Assembly (NCBI GenBank): GCA_027574665.1
Contig: CM050654.1
Coordinates: 37,033,722-37,097,721, forward strand
Direction of reading: 5' to 3'
Source of the DNA: Rhynochetos jubatus
Lineage: Eukaryota > Chordata > Aves > Eurypygiformes > Rhynochetidae
Length of the DNA: 64,000 nucleotides
Below are positions 37,625-51,640 of the stretch, piece after piece (positions within the stretch are counted from its first letter, which is position 1; each line of letters opens with the position of its first letter). The notes beneath the pieces are model-generated. The model was not told the DNA's origin. It saw nothing but the letters and a program-made list of their open reading frames with translations, and ran no database searches. Both the position numbers and the translations under genes were made by a program.

Positions 37625-40539
37625 TTGCAATTTGGAAAATTTTACAGGCTAACACAGCTATCGCTACTTTCTTTCACTCGGGAAAGGTGGGCAGAAATCT
37701 CCTGTTCAATAGCTAATATAATTGGATTGCTTTAACAATTCTGTCCTGTCTCCTGTAGTTACAACTAAAATGACAAGCTGCTTCAGCAGAAAAAAAAAAG
37801 CCTTCATGATCGAACCTTGCAGCCCATTAAATTTTCTGCTTGTAAATGAATCCTACAAAGAAATTCCCCCCTGCAGAGGGATGCTGTCCTGGCATCCCCG
37901 CAGACTCCTGTACTGCATCCTGCCCTCAGTGACCGGTGATGGGGCTTCCGCCAAAGCCATCGCTCTGTGGCATCTCTGGGAACGTACTGGAGCGGCAAAA
38001 TAGGAAAGGGACAGAAAGAAAATGAGGAATGACAGAATAAAACTGTACATCAATATGTTAATTGTGAATATTGATACTTTCTGACATATTGTCTGAAAGT
38101 CAACTAATACTGCTAACACAAATACATGCTTAAGGACCTGCAGGAGACATGACAAGAAGATAAGCCTGAAGCTTCCCCTCACTTTTTAGGCTTTCAGGAG
38201 TTTCAGGCTGTTGCAGAAGGTAAGTCAGAAAATGTAAATTGGAAACATGAAAGCCAACGTGCGACTCAGCACTATTTTTCCATCCTATAGTATGGCAAGT
38301 TGCTCTTCTGTTGGCACGGCGGGCGTGCGGGAAGCTAACGAAGCGTGGTTCACGGCACACCGCTGAAAGGGGCTTTGCCGTTTCTCCTCCGAAGATCTGA
38401 GAGAGAAAGTTCTCTATCTGCATCGGTACATACCTAAAGGCTAGCGAAGGTAACAGGGAGAAATCTTTCCTTTAATGAGAATATGAGACGAGAACATTCA
38501 GATAACCCAAAGACAAAAATACAAATCTGAAACGAAGGGGCATGTCGGGAGAAGTTCCAATTCAGGCTGATTTCATTGTATATAAACAAAAGAGAAGCTT
38601 CAAACCCAGTATCATATTTTACAGAAAGAAAATCGCTTTAGAATTCTCCAATTCTTTGGAGGAAGTGAAGTGTTTTCCTAAAACAGCACTTTAGTAAAGC
38701 AACGAAACTGGGAGGAAGAAGCAGTAGGAAAAAAAGAGTGAAAGGTAAAAATGAAGCCTGCAAGGATCTCCTTTTTCGAAAATGTATTTGTGGAAGGTAT
38801 GTGCCGTCTTTCCCACAGCCCTGACGAGTAGTTTTAGGTTATCTGAAGTGTTCCCTCCAGCCTCAATTGGACAAATTGCTTATAGCATAGAGAGCTTTTC
38901 AATCACACCCCTGCATTGAATTGATCTACCTTTTTGCCGAGAGAACAGAAAATTTGTTCTGAGAAATGCTTCTTGCCAAAAGATGTGCACAATTCCCACT
39001 CTTGAAGATTTTACCTGTTTCTACTTGTTTGGTTTTTTTTTTTTTTTTTCCCCCTAAATCTAAAATAGAGATCTTAGAGAGAGAAAATAGTTTTGTTATT
39101 TGTATATTAGTAGAGGAATTACTCTTATAATTTGGTCTGTATTACTAAGTAGTTTTTCTCTTTGCTGTATATGAGACATCCAGCTTGTTTTTGAAGGGTG
39201 GAGAGGTAACAGAAACATAAACCACTCTGTGAATGATCTGAAAAAGTGTCATACAAAAATATTTAACTGAGTTAAGATAGATATAGAAATAGATTGGATA
39301 CAGATAAATTATATGTATAAAACCATGAAACGTTCAAGAAGATTTTTTGGTCATAACAGGACAGACAAGGAAGTGCTATCACAGAGTGGGTCAGTGATCC
39401 ACCTGACTGGCTACCCAGTGTCTTGAACTGTGTTAGAAATTCACTGTCCTTCAGCAAATGAAATGAAAAGGTCACAGAGTACGTGACATACCAGTGGAAT
39501 AATCTCACTAGATGGGACTTCTGGAGGTAGACAGCTAAAAGCTGAAACTCCAACTTCAAAAATCAATGTGCATTTATTTCTAGAATAGCTTCTAACCCTG
39601 GTAACTGGGAAGGAGAAGCTGAAACCTGAGCTGAGCATGTGGGTTCCCGTTCAGTGATGGCCTGGGTCTTCTGGCCGTCAGAGTGCATGTCAAGGCTGTG
39701 GTGTGGGGGACTTTTCTTTCGGCAGGAGTCTTGACCGTGGGGCCTGATGCAAACCAGATCAAGGTATACATCCATCTTTAAGAAGAAAACATGGTTCATG
39801 CTCCGACAACATGTGAAAAGGAACTGATTTTCAGGAGCTTTTTGGGTCACTGCATACATTCCCTTGACATTAGGCTGCATGGTTGCCATCCCTTTTGCAC
39901 TGATCTTCACTGGTGCTATGGACATGTGGTGTCTTGTGGGACTGAGATTTGTGCTTTTAGGAGGAAGATCTGGCATTTAGTTGTTTTTAGAAGACACTCC
40001 TATTCACCTGGAAAGCTGTGAGATGCCCCAGATGTTTTCAACCTCTGCTGAAGTCACCGTGCCGCTCGCAGACGCTGCTCAGCAGCTTGCAGGACCAGCA
40101 CCTGAACATCCTCCTCTTACTGCAGACTGAAACGGGAACGCTCAGCTCCTCTGCCAAGACAGCACCTGCTGACCATCCGTCTGTTGAACTTTACAGTTAA
40201 TAATTTTCCCTCCTGCTTATTTCCTTAATGCCTGGGAGATTTCGCTTTACATTTGCTGAGATCAGTTCATTAAAATACTAATTTCAAACTGTAATTATCT
40301 GTTGGTGAGCACTGCCAGTTGAACCAGCGGTAGCACTGATACGCTCTGAGCTGCAGGAGAGTTCCCAGATGCTCGGTCCCCTCGAAGCTCCTACCAGGAG
40401 ACACTGTGGCAACTCAGCTAGAGGCAGGCTTGCAAGGATTTGGGGGCGAAATGTTTTAAGGGTCATAGTTAACTATTAGGACTTATTTTATGTGGTAGAG
40501 AAAATGCATTAACAGAAAACTGCTGCATCCGTTAGAAAT

Positions 40540-41480
40540 GAGGCTGATTTTACTGAAGTTGTCATCGAGGTTCTGCATGCCTTGTAAATTTTAAATTAAA
40601 AATCAATTACAGAACAGCCCTTAATCTCATCGTCGGAGTCGATTCATGTTTGGATGCGAACTCCGAGACCCCAAGTGACCTCCCTCCGCGCTAAGTACGG
40701 CACAGCAAAGGCTGATTTTTCTATCTTGCGACTCATGTGCCGTTATTCAATTTTTTACTGCATTATGAAGAAGGGACTTTTAATAATTGAGCCAGATTAA
40801 ATGAATAAAAGGATGCTTCTGACAAGTTAGAAACAGAGAGAAGCTGCGCATTTCTAGCAGATTTCAAGCTCTGTATTATTACAACGCGTAAGAGATGATT
40901 AACAAAGAAAAATATTACAGTTATCTACTCCCTTTGAGAGTCTAACTAATGAACCTCTAACAGCTGCTGTTGAAAAATCAGTAACACCATCACTATCAAT
41001 TTCAAGACAAAGCACAGCTGACAGATGTTTGAAGTGATAAATCAGGCTGCGCAAGGATTAAAATAACAAGCCCCAAATGGCCTTTAAAAGACAAAGGTGC
41101 TGCAGCAAACTATTTTCAGCCACTTTGGATACTGTCAAAAGTTAGATCACCGATACAATTATCTTGCAAAACAGTAACGACCGGAGTAATATGTTATGAA
41201 AAATCTAACAATGGCGATACTTGAGCCAAGTTTTGGAAAAGAACAGGTTTTATAGTCATTTGTGCTTTTAATGGCAGGACTGAGAATGCCGTGCTGCCCT
41301 GAATATTACTTCTGGGAATGAGTTATGAGAGGCACGCGCTGGGCTGAAGCATAAAACGTAACCGAATTGCGTTCTTGTACATTTTAATTAATCCTATTTT
41401 GAAGCAAGAAGTTACATTTTAATAGGCAATGAACACCATTATTTAAATAAGGCATAAGATTTTTCTGTTGCTTCACTGCA
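40540..41480. promoter_or_regulatory. Possible conserved non-coding block in NXPH2 intron
   Basis: About 0.9 kb of repeat-free AT-rich sequence with many homeodomain-type cores (TTTTAAATTAAAAATCAATT, TTTAATAATTGAGCCAGATT, TTTTAATTAATCC) and no ORF of note. It resembles neighbourhoods of neural enhancers. Inference from texture and motif density only. Confidence 0.3.
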
Positions 41481-42126
41481 GGCTGCATTTCCTAACAACC
41501 TGTCACTGACGGGATACAGATAATTAGAAGAGCCCATTCCTGGAAGATACCGGGTGCTTGCAAACTCCGCTGCCTTTAATGGGAGACAACCGCAGCGAGG
41601 GGAGAGCGAGCTGAAACAAATTCCACATTTCTGAACTTTAACTCAGCTTTCACTGTTAAGCGCATCTTGTCAGAGGGTGCGTAGCTCGCTGTTGTGTTGG
41701 GGAGGAAACGCTCAGTTTAAAGAATAAAAGAATGCGGATATTTTCTTGGCATGACTCCTGGCTCCGAGAGGGTCCTGCGGGAGGGATGGCAGCACATGCT
41801 GCGTGGCTGCAGTGTGGTACCAAGCCGGCTCCAGGTGGTACCCACCGAGAGCTGCCCTGTCCCCACAGAGCACGCCTCGCATCGCTTTCACACGGCGGGG
41901 GAAGGACAGCTTGGGAACACCCTGGCATGCAAAGCTCCCACCTGAACAGAGATACCACAAGCGCTGCGCTGACATCTTGGGAAAGCTGTGGTCTTCCCAA
42001 GACCCTGGGCGATACCCCTCTGCTGAAGAGCCCATCAACTAGGGCTATTCAGTGCCTTGGCGATTCCACCCGACTCCTCCTCTACTTGAAGAACATGTCT
42101 GCGCGTATCCAAGAAGCTGGGCAGGG

Positions 42127-42350
42127 ATAGAATCACAGAATGGTTTGGGTTGGAAGGGGCCTTAAAGATCATCCAGTTCCAACCCCCTGCCATGGGCAGG
42201 GACACCCTCCACCAGACCAGGTTGCTCCAAGCCTCATCCAGCCTGGCCTTGGACACTTCCAGGGATGGGGCGTCCACAGCTTCTCTGGGGAACCTGTTCC
42301 CGTGCCTCCCCACCCTCTTGGGGAAGAATTTCTTCCTGATATCTAATCTA
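42127..42350 (-). mobile_element. CR1 LINE 3' tail, antisense
   Basis: The + strand begins ATAGAATCACAGAATGGTTT and runs to AATTTCTTCCTGATATCTAA, the reverse complement of the CR1 3' UTR and ORF2 end. It has the same subfamily and length class as the copy at 15962-16176, and lies in the sense orientation of NXPH2 transcription. Confidence 0.93.
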
Positions 42351-45300
42351 TGGATATGGGGAATGACTCGTAATCTCACGCTCAAAGCCTTTTTCCAGAA
42401 AATGCATCTGATTGTTTACTTCAGACATGATGTTCCTTCCTGGAAATCTTCCTGCTATTGTTAATGCACTGGGAGGGGGCAGTCAGACCCAAGCAGCTTT
42501 GGGAGCTGCTTGGTACACTGTTGGCGCACCTCTAGGAAAAACATTTCTGCTTAAAAGCTTTGTGATAGAAACACGTGGGATACACAGGAGTACGGTAGAT
42601 TCCTACAAAGCCGGATGGAAAGGGTGACCTACAGTTCAACAAGAAACACTACCTGTGGGAGGGTAGGCTGCCCGGGGAGCGTGGAGCTGCAAACGCCGGT
42701 GCCAAGGCTGGTTCGAGGAGGCAGGCAGTGGGAGGGTCACACATCGGGGAGAAGCTCCTCCATTTACCTCTTTTCAACAAAGTGGAGGCCCTTTGGGAAG
42801 AGCCTGGCTAGCACAGGTGTGTAGCCTTCCTGTGACCACGCCAAACACCCGTCCCTTGCTGGGGATACCGAGCAGCCCCTTTTCACTGCCTTTCTCCACC
42901 TGCTCCAGCAGACAACACCATCGCCCCCGTTTAGGATGAAGGTAGGACTGAGGTTTGCCTTCCTCCCTGCCATGCAGCTGGGTGTGGAAGCTGGGGTTGG
43001 GCTGGAAGCTGCCTGCCCTCCTGCCTGCTGGCTCACAGCTTCTCTCCTCCCTGCAGTATGCGTGGGAGACCACGGCAGTTTTCTAAATTAAATTAAAATC
43101 TTTTTCCCTTTCAAACCACTTAGCATGAGGTAGCACATTGGGGCACTTGGAGATATTTTATTGCTGTCTACACACGTGCATGCATGCTGCTTTCCTAAAT
43201 GAATTAATCTCTTAAAGAAGAGAAAATCATTGACTGAAGCTGCCTTATTATTAAGTTTTAAGGTGAAACAATATTAGCCTTTGCCTAGCAGCAGCCAGCC
43301 ATGCCTGCAGCCATTATGCACTGCATAATGGTATAGTAACAGCAATTTCATGTTGTAAAGTCCTATTGAAACTCAATTTTAAAACCTTTTAATTTATTCA
43401 GCCATTTTTAATGACCCTAAGAACAGGAAAAACAAAATTCCTGTCAGCCTGAATTTGTTTGCACTTTGAAGTTTTGGGAGACAGTTTGAGGTTAGTTGGT
43501 CAAATCTTTTCTAAATGAAAAGCCTTCTGAAATAGAAATATTTTCCTTAGCTTTTCTTTGGCTATTTATCAGTATAAAAACTTGGCTTATTTGATTGATT
43601 GTTAAAACAAACAGACAAACAAACCAGAATTAGTCCCATTCAAGACCAGTGCTAGGTATATGAAATATTAATTCCAAAATGAAATTACAGATTTGAGATA
43701 TTTTAAAAATGCCAAGGGCAAAATTTAAAACCCGGTCACCATGTAAGTTTTAACAGGGTTAATTAGAAGTTGGTTAGTTATCTGTTCCGGTATAATAAAT
43801 CCATGACTTAGGTTTAAAAAAGGGAGATGAGTTTGATAACCGGTTCGACTGGAAGAATGTCACAACACATACCTGGCTTGTTCCCTTTCAGTAATTTATG
43901 GAGATATTTAATATCTAGGATCTTTTTACTTGCACTGTAAGAACAGAAGGAGGATCTGAAGAAAGGAAGGCTTACATCAGATGAAAATGTTACATTCTAG
44001 CACAATAGGAGTTAATACAAATTGCTCTCATTTGCGTATAAAAATATAATTTCAAACCTATTTGGTTCCACAGATGCCGTATCTGTATCAAACAAAAAGG
44101 GAATACATTCAACACATCTTTCAATCTTTCTTTCACAGTGAATTACTGTGCACATAACCCCAAGTATTAATTTGGTCTCTACCCACGATGCATTTGATGT
44201 ATTTCAATTGGCATATAAAGAATAACATTTCAGGTTGTATAAAAGGATTGTACTAGCGGGGTGCTTGCAGTTGGTGAAACAAGCACTAAAGGCAGATAAA
44301 TCACTCACCGGAGGACTGGGGGTGGGGGAAATGGGACTCTGACACATCACTTTTAAGGCACACATCTCTAAAACATCAACCCTAGAAAAAGAACAAGCCG
44401 GTTCCAAAGACTCCACAATTGCAAATAAGACTTACAGGTCACTGCTTAATTCACGCACTGTCTGAAAGGGTTTCGTATGAAATAACGTCTTTCTCATTAA
44501 GTAGCCAAATTCTGAGTTTGTATAAAAAAAACCCAAACCCCACTAACCACAATTTATGATTGGGTTTGGGACTGAACGTTAACAAGCAGCATGAGGAATC
44601 TCAAAGCCCAAACAAATTTGGGCTAGGAAGAACTGGTTATTAAAGCGTGAGATATGAGATGTGAGCTGATAAGAAGAAGGTACAAGAACTGGCGATGTGA
44701 AGTCAGGCTTAAAAGTCACACATTCCTTCTTGTTTCTAATGCGTGTTTTCATATAGATCATGGACATCAAGAAGGAAGCAAATCTAAATGTAACGCTGCC
44801 CAGACCAAGGCTCATAATAAGCATAGGACAGCCAAAAAAGCAACTCTGTCGTAAATATTTTAAGCTGCCTCCCATGCATACAGAAGGTGGTTCTACAGGG
44901 ACAGCAAGTAATCCCTTGTATTAAAATTGAATGTGCTGCCCTACTTGATCAATTACAAAGATTTTCTGAAGTCTATAAATATGTATGTGCATGACTGAAT
45001 CAGTAATAAAAATGTGATTTTATAAATCCCTGAGTCTTCATGATCAGGCCAATAAACCGTGTTACATCAAATAACATTACAATTCCTGATATCTAAGAAA
45101 GTGCCAGTTGCTTGTGATGAAGCGTTTCAGGAAGGGCTTGTTTGTCTTTCCTACCTGCCTGCAACACTGCAAGGATAAGGACAAAGGGAGCGTGGGCAGT
45201 TCCCTGTGTGCCTGGGTCACCCACCGGTACAAACTTAACCTGAACCAGGCATGACCATCAATGTAGGCAAGGTATACGCGTGCTACTGCGCTACTGATTT

Positions 45301-48300
45301 TGGTAAATCCGGTTTTCCCTGCTCATCTTGGCTGGGGTCAAAGCAGGAGCCTTCCAGCTTCTCTTCGAAGCGCAGCAGCTTCTTGCTGTCCACAAGCCAC
45401 GCACAAGGCGAGAAGGATGGCTGGACTCAGAGTGAGAAAGAAGGATTAGTATCACCTACATTCAGAGAACAAGAAGCTTGAATACATTATTTGACTGAAC
45501 AGAGAGTTGGTATTTCCAAATCATGCTCCAGAAAAGAAAATCTTGGCAGTACTCCTTCCAGTCAGCAAAGGGCAACACCTCATTAGCGTAGATAAGATGT
45601 AAGTGGCTCGTGTTGGACTTTGCTTAGAGCTAAGCTGAATTTCAGCCAAAAATTCTGATCACTGAATATGGATCAAAATGTCTAAACAATTTTGATGTGC
45701 ACTTCATTGCTGCTCAACACTCGGGAGGAGTTGTTTTCTCCAGGGTGCCAACAGCATGCTTCACTTAGCTGCTTTTTCTCCCTTCTGTCTTCATGGTCAC
45801 TACACAGGATAAATGCAGCACAGACTGGAGGGAGGAGAGGTCGCTACGCTGCCGGTTTGATCCTCTCACTGGCTTGGGATGCTGCTTTCTTGGACTCGCA
45901 GCCAGACCGTGACATTCCCGCCACTGTTCCTCTCAAGGTAGGAGAGCTGCTCCTGCACAGGTCTGGATTCGAGAACAGGCGGGTCGGTCATGCGCCAACA
46001 ACTTCCCTGCTCATATTCCTCACTGGTGCCATCCCGCCTGGTGCTGTACGTTGGGAGCATATCATTAATACCAGCTTTGCTTTAAAGGCAGCCAGTCTCC
46101 TCTTCTGTGTCCTGGCTTGTCATGGAAACTGTCTCTTTCCTCACTACTGGCATTCAGGCATGCGCACACAAAACCAAGAGAAAGCAGTGAATTTGGAAGA
46201 ATGCAAGTACTGAAAGGTCAGAGAAAGTCTGATGTTCAACATTTAGAAACATTTAGATTTCCTATATGTTAAGTCCAAAGGTAAACGTACTAAACATGCC
46301 TTATTTTTTGTAATAAAAATCTTGCCTTTCCATGACTGTACAAGGAAAGCATTCCCTACCAGAAGTCTGACTCATGCAGCCAACCACAAGTTTTAGTAAG
46401 AAGTAAGTGGAAAGCCTGTTGGCTGCATATTTAACTTCTCCTGTCCGATAGCTACAGGCTAGACTCATGCAAATAACTGATACGTGTGATTGTGGCAGAA
46501 ACAAATTATAACACCAGGTAGTCCTGAGAGGATATACTCTGTTGCAGGCCACAACTGGCTAACCACTGCCTTACGTTTAATTATTTGTATTACGTGATAA
46601 ATGAATGAACAAGATACATGTGGTTTTTATTGCTCCACCCATGGCTTCAACAGAGCATCTTGTATTTTTTGCTGTGGCTAATGTTACAATTAAACCTTCG
46701 TATACAGTCCAGGAATTTATAGAAAGCCTTCTCAGCTGTGCTGCACAAAACATTTCTTACAGAACCATCCCTTTTCTGATTTCCTTCATGCCTATATTAT
46801 TTACAGAGCAAACAATCAGAGGGAATCAAATCACACAACCTACAAAAAGTGAAAAACAGGGCTTTACTTGCTCCCAGTAGTGAAGAAATGTAGCATTAAG
46901 ACTTGAAACTCGTTTCCAATTTTCTGTGTTCGTAACACGGTCTCTAAACAGTGCATTATCTCACATACCAGATGTGCAGCAGTATCTAGGTACAACAGGG
47001 TGTGATAAGTATGGAATTTCAGCCCTGTTTCTTCCTTTATGTTTTAAGTCAAATCCTTACTCTGATTTTAATTTAGGTTTTTGTCTTGATTTCTGAGTGT
47101 TTTGCAGGGTGGGAGAGATGTGGGGACTTTGGCGTTCGATTATAGAAATGGAAAAAGGAATCAGCTGGGACTCAGAGTATCTTAAGTTAACAACACAAGA
47201 GAAATCAACATCCAAACCTCTAATTTTATTTTAATTGGTGCAAAACTAGAGTATAGAAACAACTTACACTGATGTGATTAACTCCCCTTAAGTGGAATTT
47301 GCCCCCAAGGACAACAGTCTCTTGGCTGACACAACAACCTGCATTTGGAACTGGAATAAAAGTGGAGAGATCTTGAAAGATATTTGATCCACTGTCAAAT
47401 GCTATTCTGAAAATACTATTTGGATATTAAGTAATTTGAATACATTTCAATAAATAACTCCTCTGTTACTTTTGTGTTACTAAGAGGCTCACCAATAATA
47501 ATGAGAAAAATACTACTTTTCTGTCTCGGCTGAGAGGTGATAAGCTCGTAAAGCAGACAAAAGGTGTTGCGAGAGCATGATTTTCATGTACGAGTAGTCA
47601 TCCTGGAAATAGAGGAAATATCCATCCTGGTGCAAAGTTTTATAAAACTTGGATACAGGATGCTAACTTTTCTGGTAAGTTAACAGTATTTGGGAGTTGG
47701 AAGGTGGGAGTTTCAGCTCAAGAGACCAAACCACAGTGGGGGAAAACACATTTTATTCTTCAAAGCATATTCTTTGTCTTGCTGTTTCTCCAGGAAGGTT
47801 CCTTTGCCTGCAAGGAGTCATTGAGTGCTCTCTGGATTCAAAGGAAACTTCTGGCTGTTTTCTGTGGGCTTTGAGTGCGGCCCAGTGCCTGAACATCGGC
47901 TTGGTGTGATGGTTCTGTAGGTGCAAAGACGGTTTCTGTGGAAGCTGAAAAGGTTTGGTTACTCCCAGGATCAAATGGCTGCACACCTTTAAAGAAGCTG
48001 AGCGTGATGTGCAGTGCTTCCAGTCATCCACAAATGAACGAGCTAATTAATTTTTTTTTTTTTGCTCTGGTATGCTGCTTAGTCCAATTAAGTCGCTAAG
48101 CCAATCATCTTGAAATAAATCAACCATATTGTTACACAATTCTTTTTAATAAACAGAGATATCATTATATGAACTAGGTTCTAAGGGTGCCAGATGCTCC
48201 TAAAGAAGGAGTCTAATTTATTTCATTGATTTTAAGAAACAACCCATTCATGTGTGATAGCTTTTATCATCCAAAATGCTAATCCTTATCTGAGTTTAAA

Positions 48301-50489
48301 GTAGATTTCTGTCTTTCTCATACATAAATGAGAGGACAGAACAGCTAAATATGGACCTTCCTTAATTCCCCATCACACAGTCACATAAAACTGTTGTCCC
48401 AAAACACTGAATAAACAACCTTTTTAATACAATTAATAGGACTGCAATAGAAAAGAGGCCAAAAAACCCTCTCAAAATTGCTACACCTAATATGAAGAAA
48501 AAACCTACAACCTTCAAAAAGAAAGGCTTTGCTGAAGAATGAGCACATGCTGGAAGCTTAGCAGTCTGTAAGGGGAAGAGGGGGTGGAGTGGGTTCATTG
48601 CCAGCCCACAGTGCTGCCCAGTAGTAGTGCTCAGCTGTAGAAGAGAGCAGAGCAGGCAGCTAGTGAGGACGGCAGTAGGCTTAGCATCTCTGACAGAGTG
48701 GGAAACCTAGTTCCTATTCTGTAAAATAAAAGATTATGTGCTTTAGTTTTGATTAACGTATCAAAGATACTATTAAAGGAGATGGGAAGTAGAGGTGTTC
48801 CCTTCAAATACAGCAGGCTGTTTCAGAGGAGAGCATAATACACAAATCTAACCCAGTAATCAAGCAAGATTGGTTTTATCTTTCTGCCCTTGGTTTAATA
48901 CATTTTTTTTTTCTCCCATATAGAGAAGATTATAAGAAAAAAAGTGTTTTGGTTGGTTTTTTGTTGGCTTCATTGAAGGGTTGAATGAGTCACACAGACG
49001 TCAAGGTAGGCAAAGGAGCTTTAGCTGACAGTCCTCTTCTAAACTGCCAGCGAGCGCTTCGTGAAGGAATTGCTGCTGAACATTAATAATCTGCAGGATG
49101 TCCCAACATCGAGAAGAAAAAAAATGGTGATTACTAAATATTTTTGGTGCATCTGTGCCAATTTGTTCCTCTTTGTTTTGGACCTCAACAAAACAGCTTT
49201 TGCTTTGTATTTTTACTTGGGCAGTGATGATCGAGAGCTGTTTCTCTGCATGAAAGTTGAAGGAAAAACCCCTGTGGTTTCCATTTGGACATTAGAGGGA
49301 TGATGTGTTTTGCTGTCACGTTCTATTTTTAAATGCATGACACTGCACAGGTGTTCAGACTCCAAATCCTTAGCTAAATCTGTCATCTCTCCGCAGCTTG
49401 TCACTACATCAGCTAACAAACGGGGGGAAAATGAAGTTCCCGTATGGTAGAAAACTGCAAGTGTTTGACAACAGTTAACCATAATTTCTTTCTGTAGCTG
49501 AAAAACTATCCCTACACTTGATAAATTTTCAGGTGTTACAATTGCTTGGAGGTTCATTTGCCTATCTGGAATTTCTCAATTTAATAATTTATCTACACGC
49601 CCTTAATATGTAAGGCAAACTAACAGATTATTAAAAATGCAAATTGCTTTTGCAGGAGCAAAAAATGTTAGTCGGACTTGAAGCATAGGCTGGCAGCTTT
49701 ACCTCTGTGCTTGCTAACCATAAAACACTGGTTGAATTCAGAAGTGTGAGATTTACAAAGAATTACAAATAATTCTCCTGTGTCTGCCTTAAGCATATAT
49801 TATTTCTGTATCTGTGGGTATTACTAAAATGTAGCACAGCTAAGAATGTAATAATCAGTATTTTGAACAAGCTGGTCTTGAGATTTTACTCCAAAAATGG
49901 GGCTAACCCACACTAATGATGTTCTCAAAATTTTTGCTGAATCTCATATACTGCTGATGTAGACCTCAGGGAAAAATATACCATGTTCCATCTATGTCGG
50001 AACAGAGAAAGATAGGAGAATGGAGCAGTTCTAACTGGACTGGTGCTCCAAAGTCACCAAGAGAATGTACATTGCTGCTCCCCCTCAGAGCATCCTCAGC
50101 CACAAGGAACATTTCCAACGCCTCTGAGGCATATTTTTTGCCTCTACACGACCATTTACCGCTGCAATATTGGAAGACCAAGGTCAAGACTATCCTTTCA
50201 AGTAAAGCTTAGATTTTCTAAAGACTTGAAGTGAACTATTAGGTCCTTCCAGTTAATTTAAAGAAAAAAAGAATGTGAATGGGAACTAATCCTTTGCATA
50301 CGATTATTTAAATTTTGGGTTAATGATCACTTAGCATCCATGACCAAACCAAAACAGCAGTGCCTGTGTCAGTGACATAGTATTGAACTGCAAGGGATCA
50401 ATTTGACTCTTGTACAAGTAAGTGCAACTAATTCAAGACCCCTGAAGTTTTGATCCTGTTCCCTACGTAATCCTTACCATCAGTCAGAG
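42351..50489 (-). other. NXPH2: NXPH2 first intron, distal part
   Basis: AT-rich intron without a recognised exon. The + strand ORF at 45692-46213 (173 codons) has no domain or family I know and probably arises by chance. A 21-bp near-perfect palindrome lies at 43311-43331. C-punctuated A-runs occur near 44524-44541. Confidence 0.65.
43311..43331. repeat. 21-bp palindrome with POU/homeobox-like half sites
   Basis: CCATTATGCA, one base, TGCATAATGG: two exactly complementary 10-bp arms around a single C. Each arm carries ATGCA and ATTA/TAAT cores, resembling composite POU-homeodomain sites. It lies within an AT-rich, repeat-free segment of the NXPH2 intron. Binding is inferred; the symmetry is directly visible. 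Confidence 0.75.
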
Positions 50490-51130
50490 AAGAGAATTGA
50501 GTCAAGGATCGCCTGAGGAATCTGAACCCATACATAGTCCACAGGGCTGGATGGCTATCATCCAAGTGTGCTGAAATAGCTGGCTGATGTTATGGTGAGA
50601 CTGTTCACCATAAAGTTCAAAAGGTTTTGGAGACCAGGGAAGGTCCCTGATGATCAGGAGAAAAAACAAATGTAGTGACCATTTTCAAAACAGGCTAAAA
50701 ACAATCCAGGAGATTACCAGCTGCTCAGAGTGACTTCAGCCCCTGGGGAAATCATGGAGCAAATCCTCTCAAAAGTCATATCTGGGCACATGAAGGGGAA
50801 GATGATGACCGAGAATACACAGCATAGATTTACCATAGATTTACTAAATTTACCATGCTTGACTAAACTGTTTGCCAAATACTTATCAAGAGACTAGATC
50901 TGTGGATGAGGAGAGAGCAGAGGCATGTCACCTACTTTTTAACACTGTCTTCCAAGCTTCTCTGTCTCCACGCTGTGACGTTACCACCTTGACAAGCAGG
51001 CTGCTGTTTGGTGGAGGAGCGACTGGACTCAGGTGGTAGTGGTTAATGGGTCCTACTCTAAGTAGAGGTCAGTAGCAAATGGAGTCCCATCCTTCTGAGA
51101 GACTATAGACTGAAACCACAGAGGGATTTT
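50490..51130 (+). mobile_element. Older CR1 LINE ORF2 (reverse transcriptase) fragment
   Basis: A degraded sense fragment with phrases typical of the CR1 reverse-transcriptase region in the right order: CATCCAAGTGTGCTGAAATA, GGAAGGTCCCTGATGATCAG, TTTTCAAAACAGGCTAAAAA, GGAAATCATGGAGCAAATCC, AGCATAGATTTACCATAG, then GGTGGTAGTGGTTAATGG and GTCAGTAGCAAATGGAGTCC. No long open frame remains. It carries many differences from a CR1 consensus, so it is clearly older than the tail copies. It may or may not belong with the tail at 51641. Limits are approximate. Confidence 0.75.
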
Positions 51131-51640
51131 GTAGGCTTAAATTTTCATAATCACTATCATTACTGAGAAGTTTTTACATAGTTTGCTGGAAAAAAAACTG
51201 TATAAACAAAATAAAACCCATAAATCTTCCCAAAGATGATGATTTAAACTATCTTGTTTGCTTCAAATTTCATTATAAAGTTATTTTCAATATATCTTGC
51301 TGTGAGGTTTGAAAAATCTAAAGGAAGGGTATTATTCAAAGTTACACTTTCATGTGCAATACAACAGACCTTGGTGGGTGATGAGTATCCAAGTTAACCT
51401 TTTCACCTTAGTATTAGTGCTGTGCATTTCCTCCCTCAAGACCCATATTTATACCAGGAGTCCAACACCACTGGGCGGGTGGGCTTCCTTCAACAGGTTA
51501 AGCAACCAGAAAAGGCACTGCTGCTGCCTTCCTCCCACTCTTCCAGTACACCATCTTCATCAAAGAAATGCTTGTGCCAAAATGCTGGCTGTGATCCGCG
51601 GGGAAAAAAAAAAAACCATTCCTAACAGCTTCACTTTTTA

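Larger units (their letters stand above)
33858..42126 (-). other. NXPH2: NXPH2 first intron, middle part
   Basis: Repeat-poor, largely AT-rich intron with no exon recognised. A run of 11 G lies at 37614-37624, and a short imperfect direct repeat of GCAGCCCTTGCAGAT units lies near 36978-37015. Two stretches (35400-35900 and 40540-41480) look like conserved non-coding DNA and are listed separately. The ORF pair at 39272-39976 on the - strand has no family I recognise. Confidence 0.65.

Noticed and set aside
45692-46213. 173-codon ORF on the + strand in the NXPH2 intron
   Set aside because: No domain or family recognised and no Kozak or exon context of note. Considered a possible transposase remnant, but no motif supports that.
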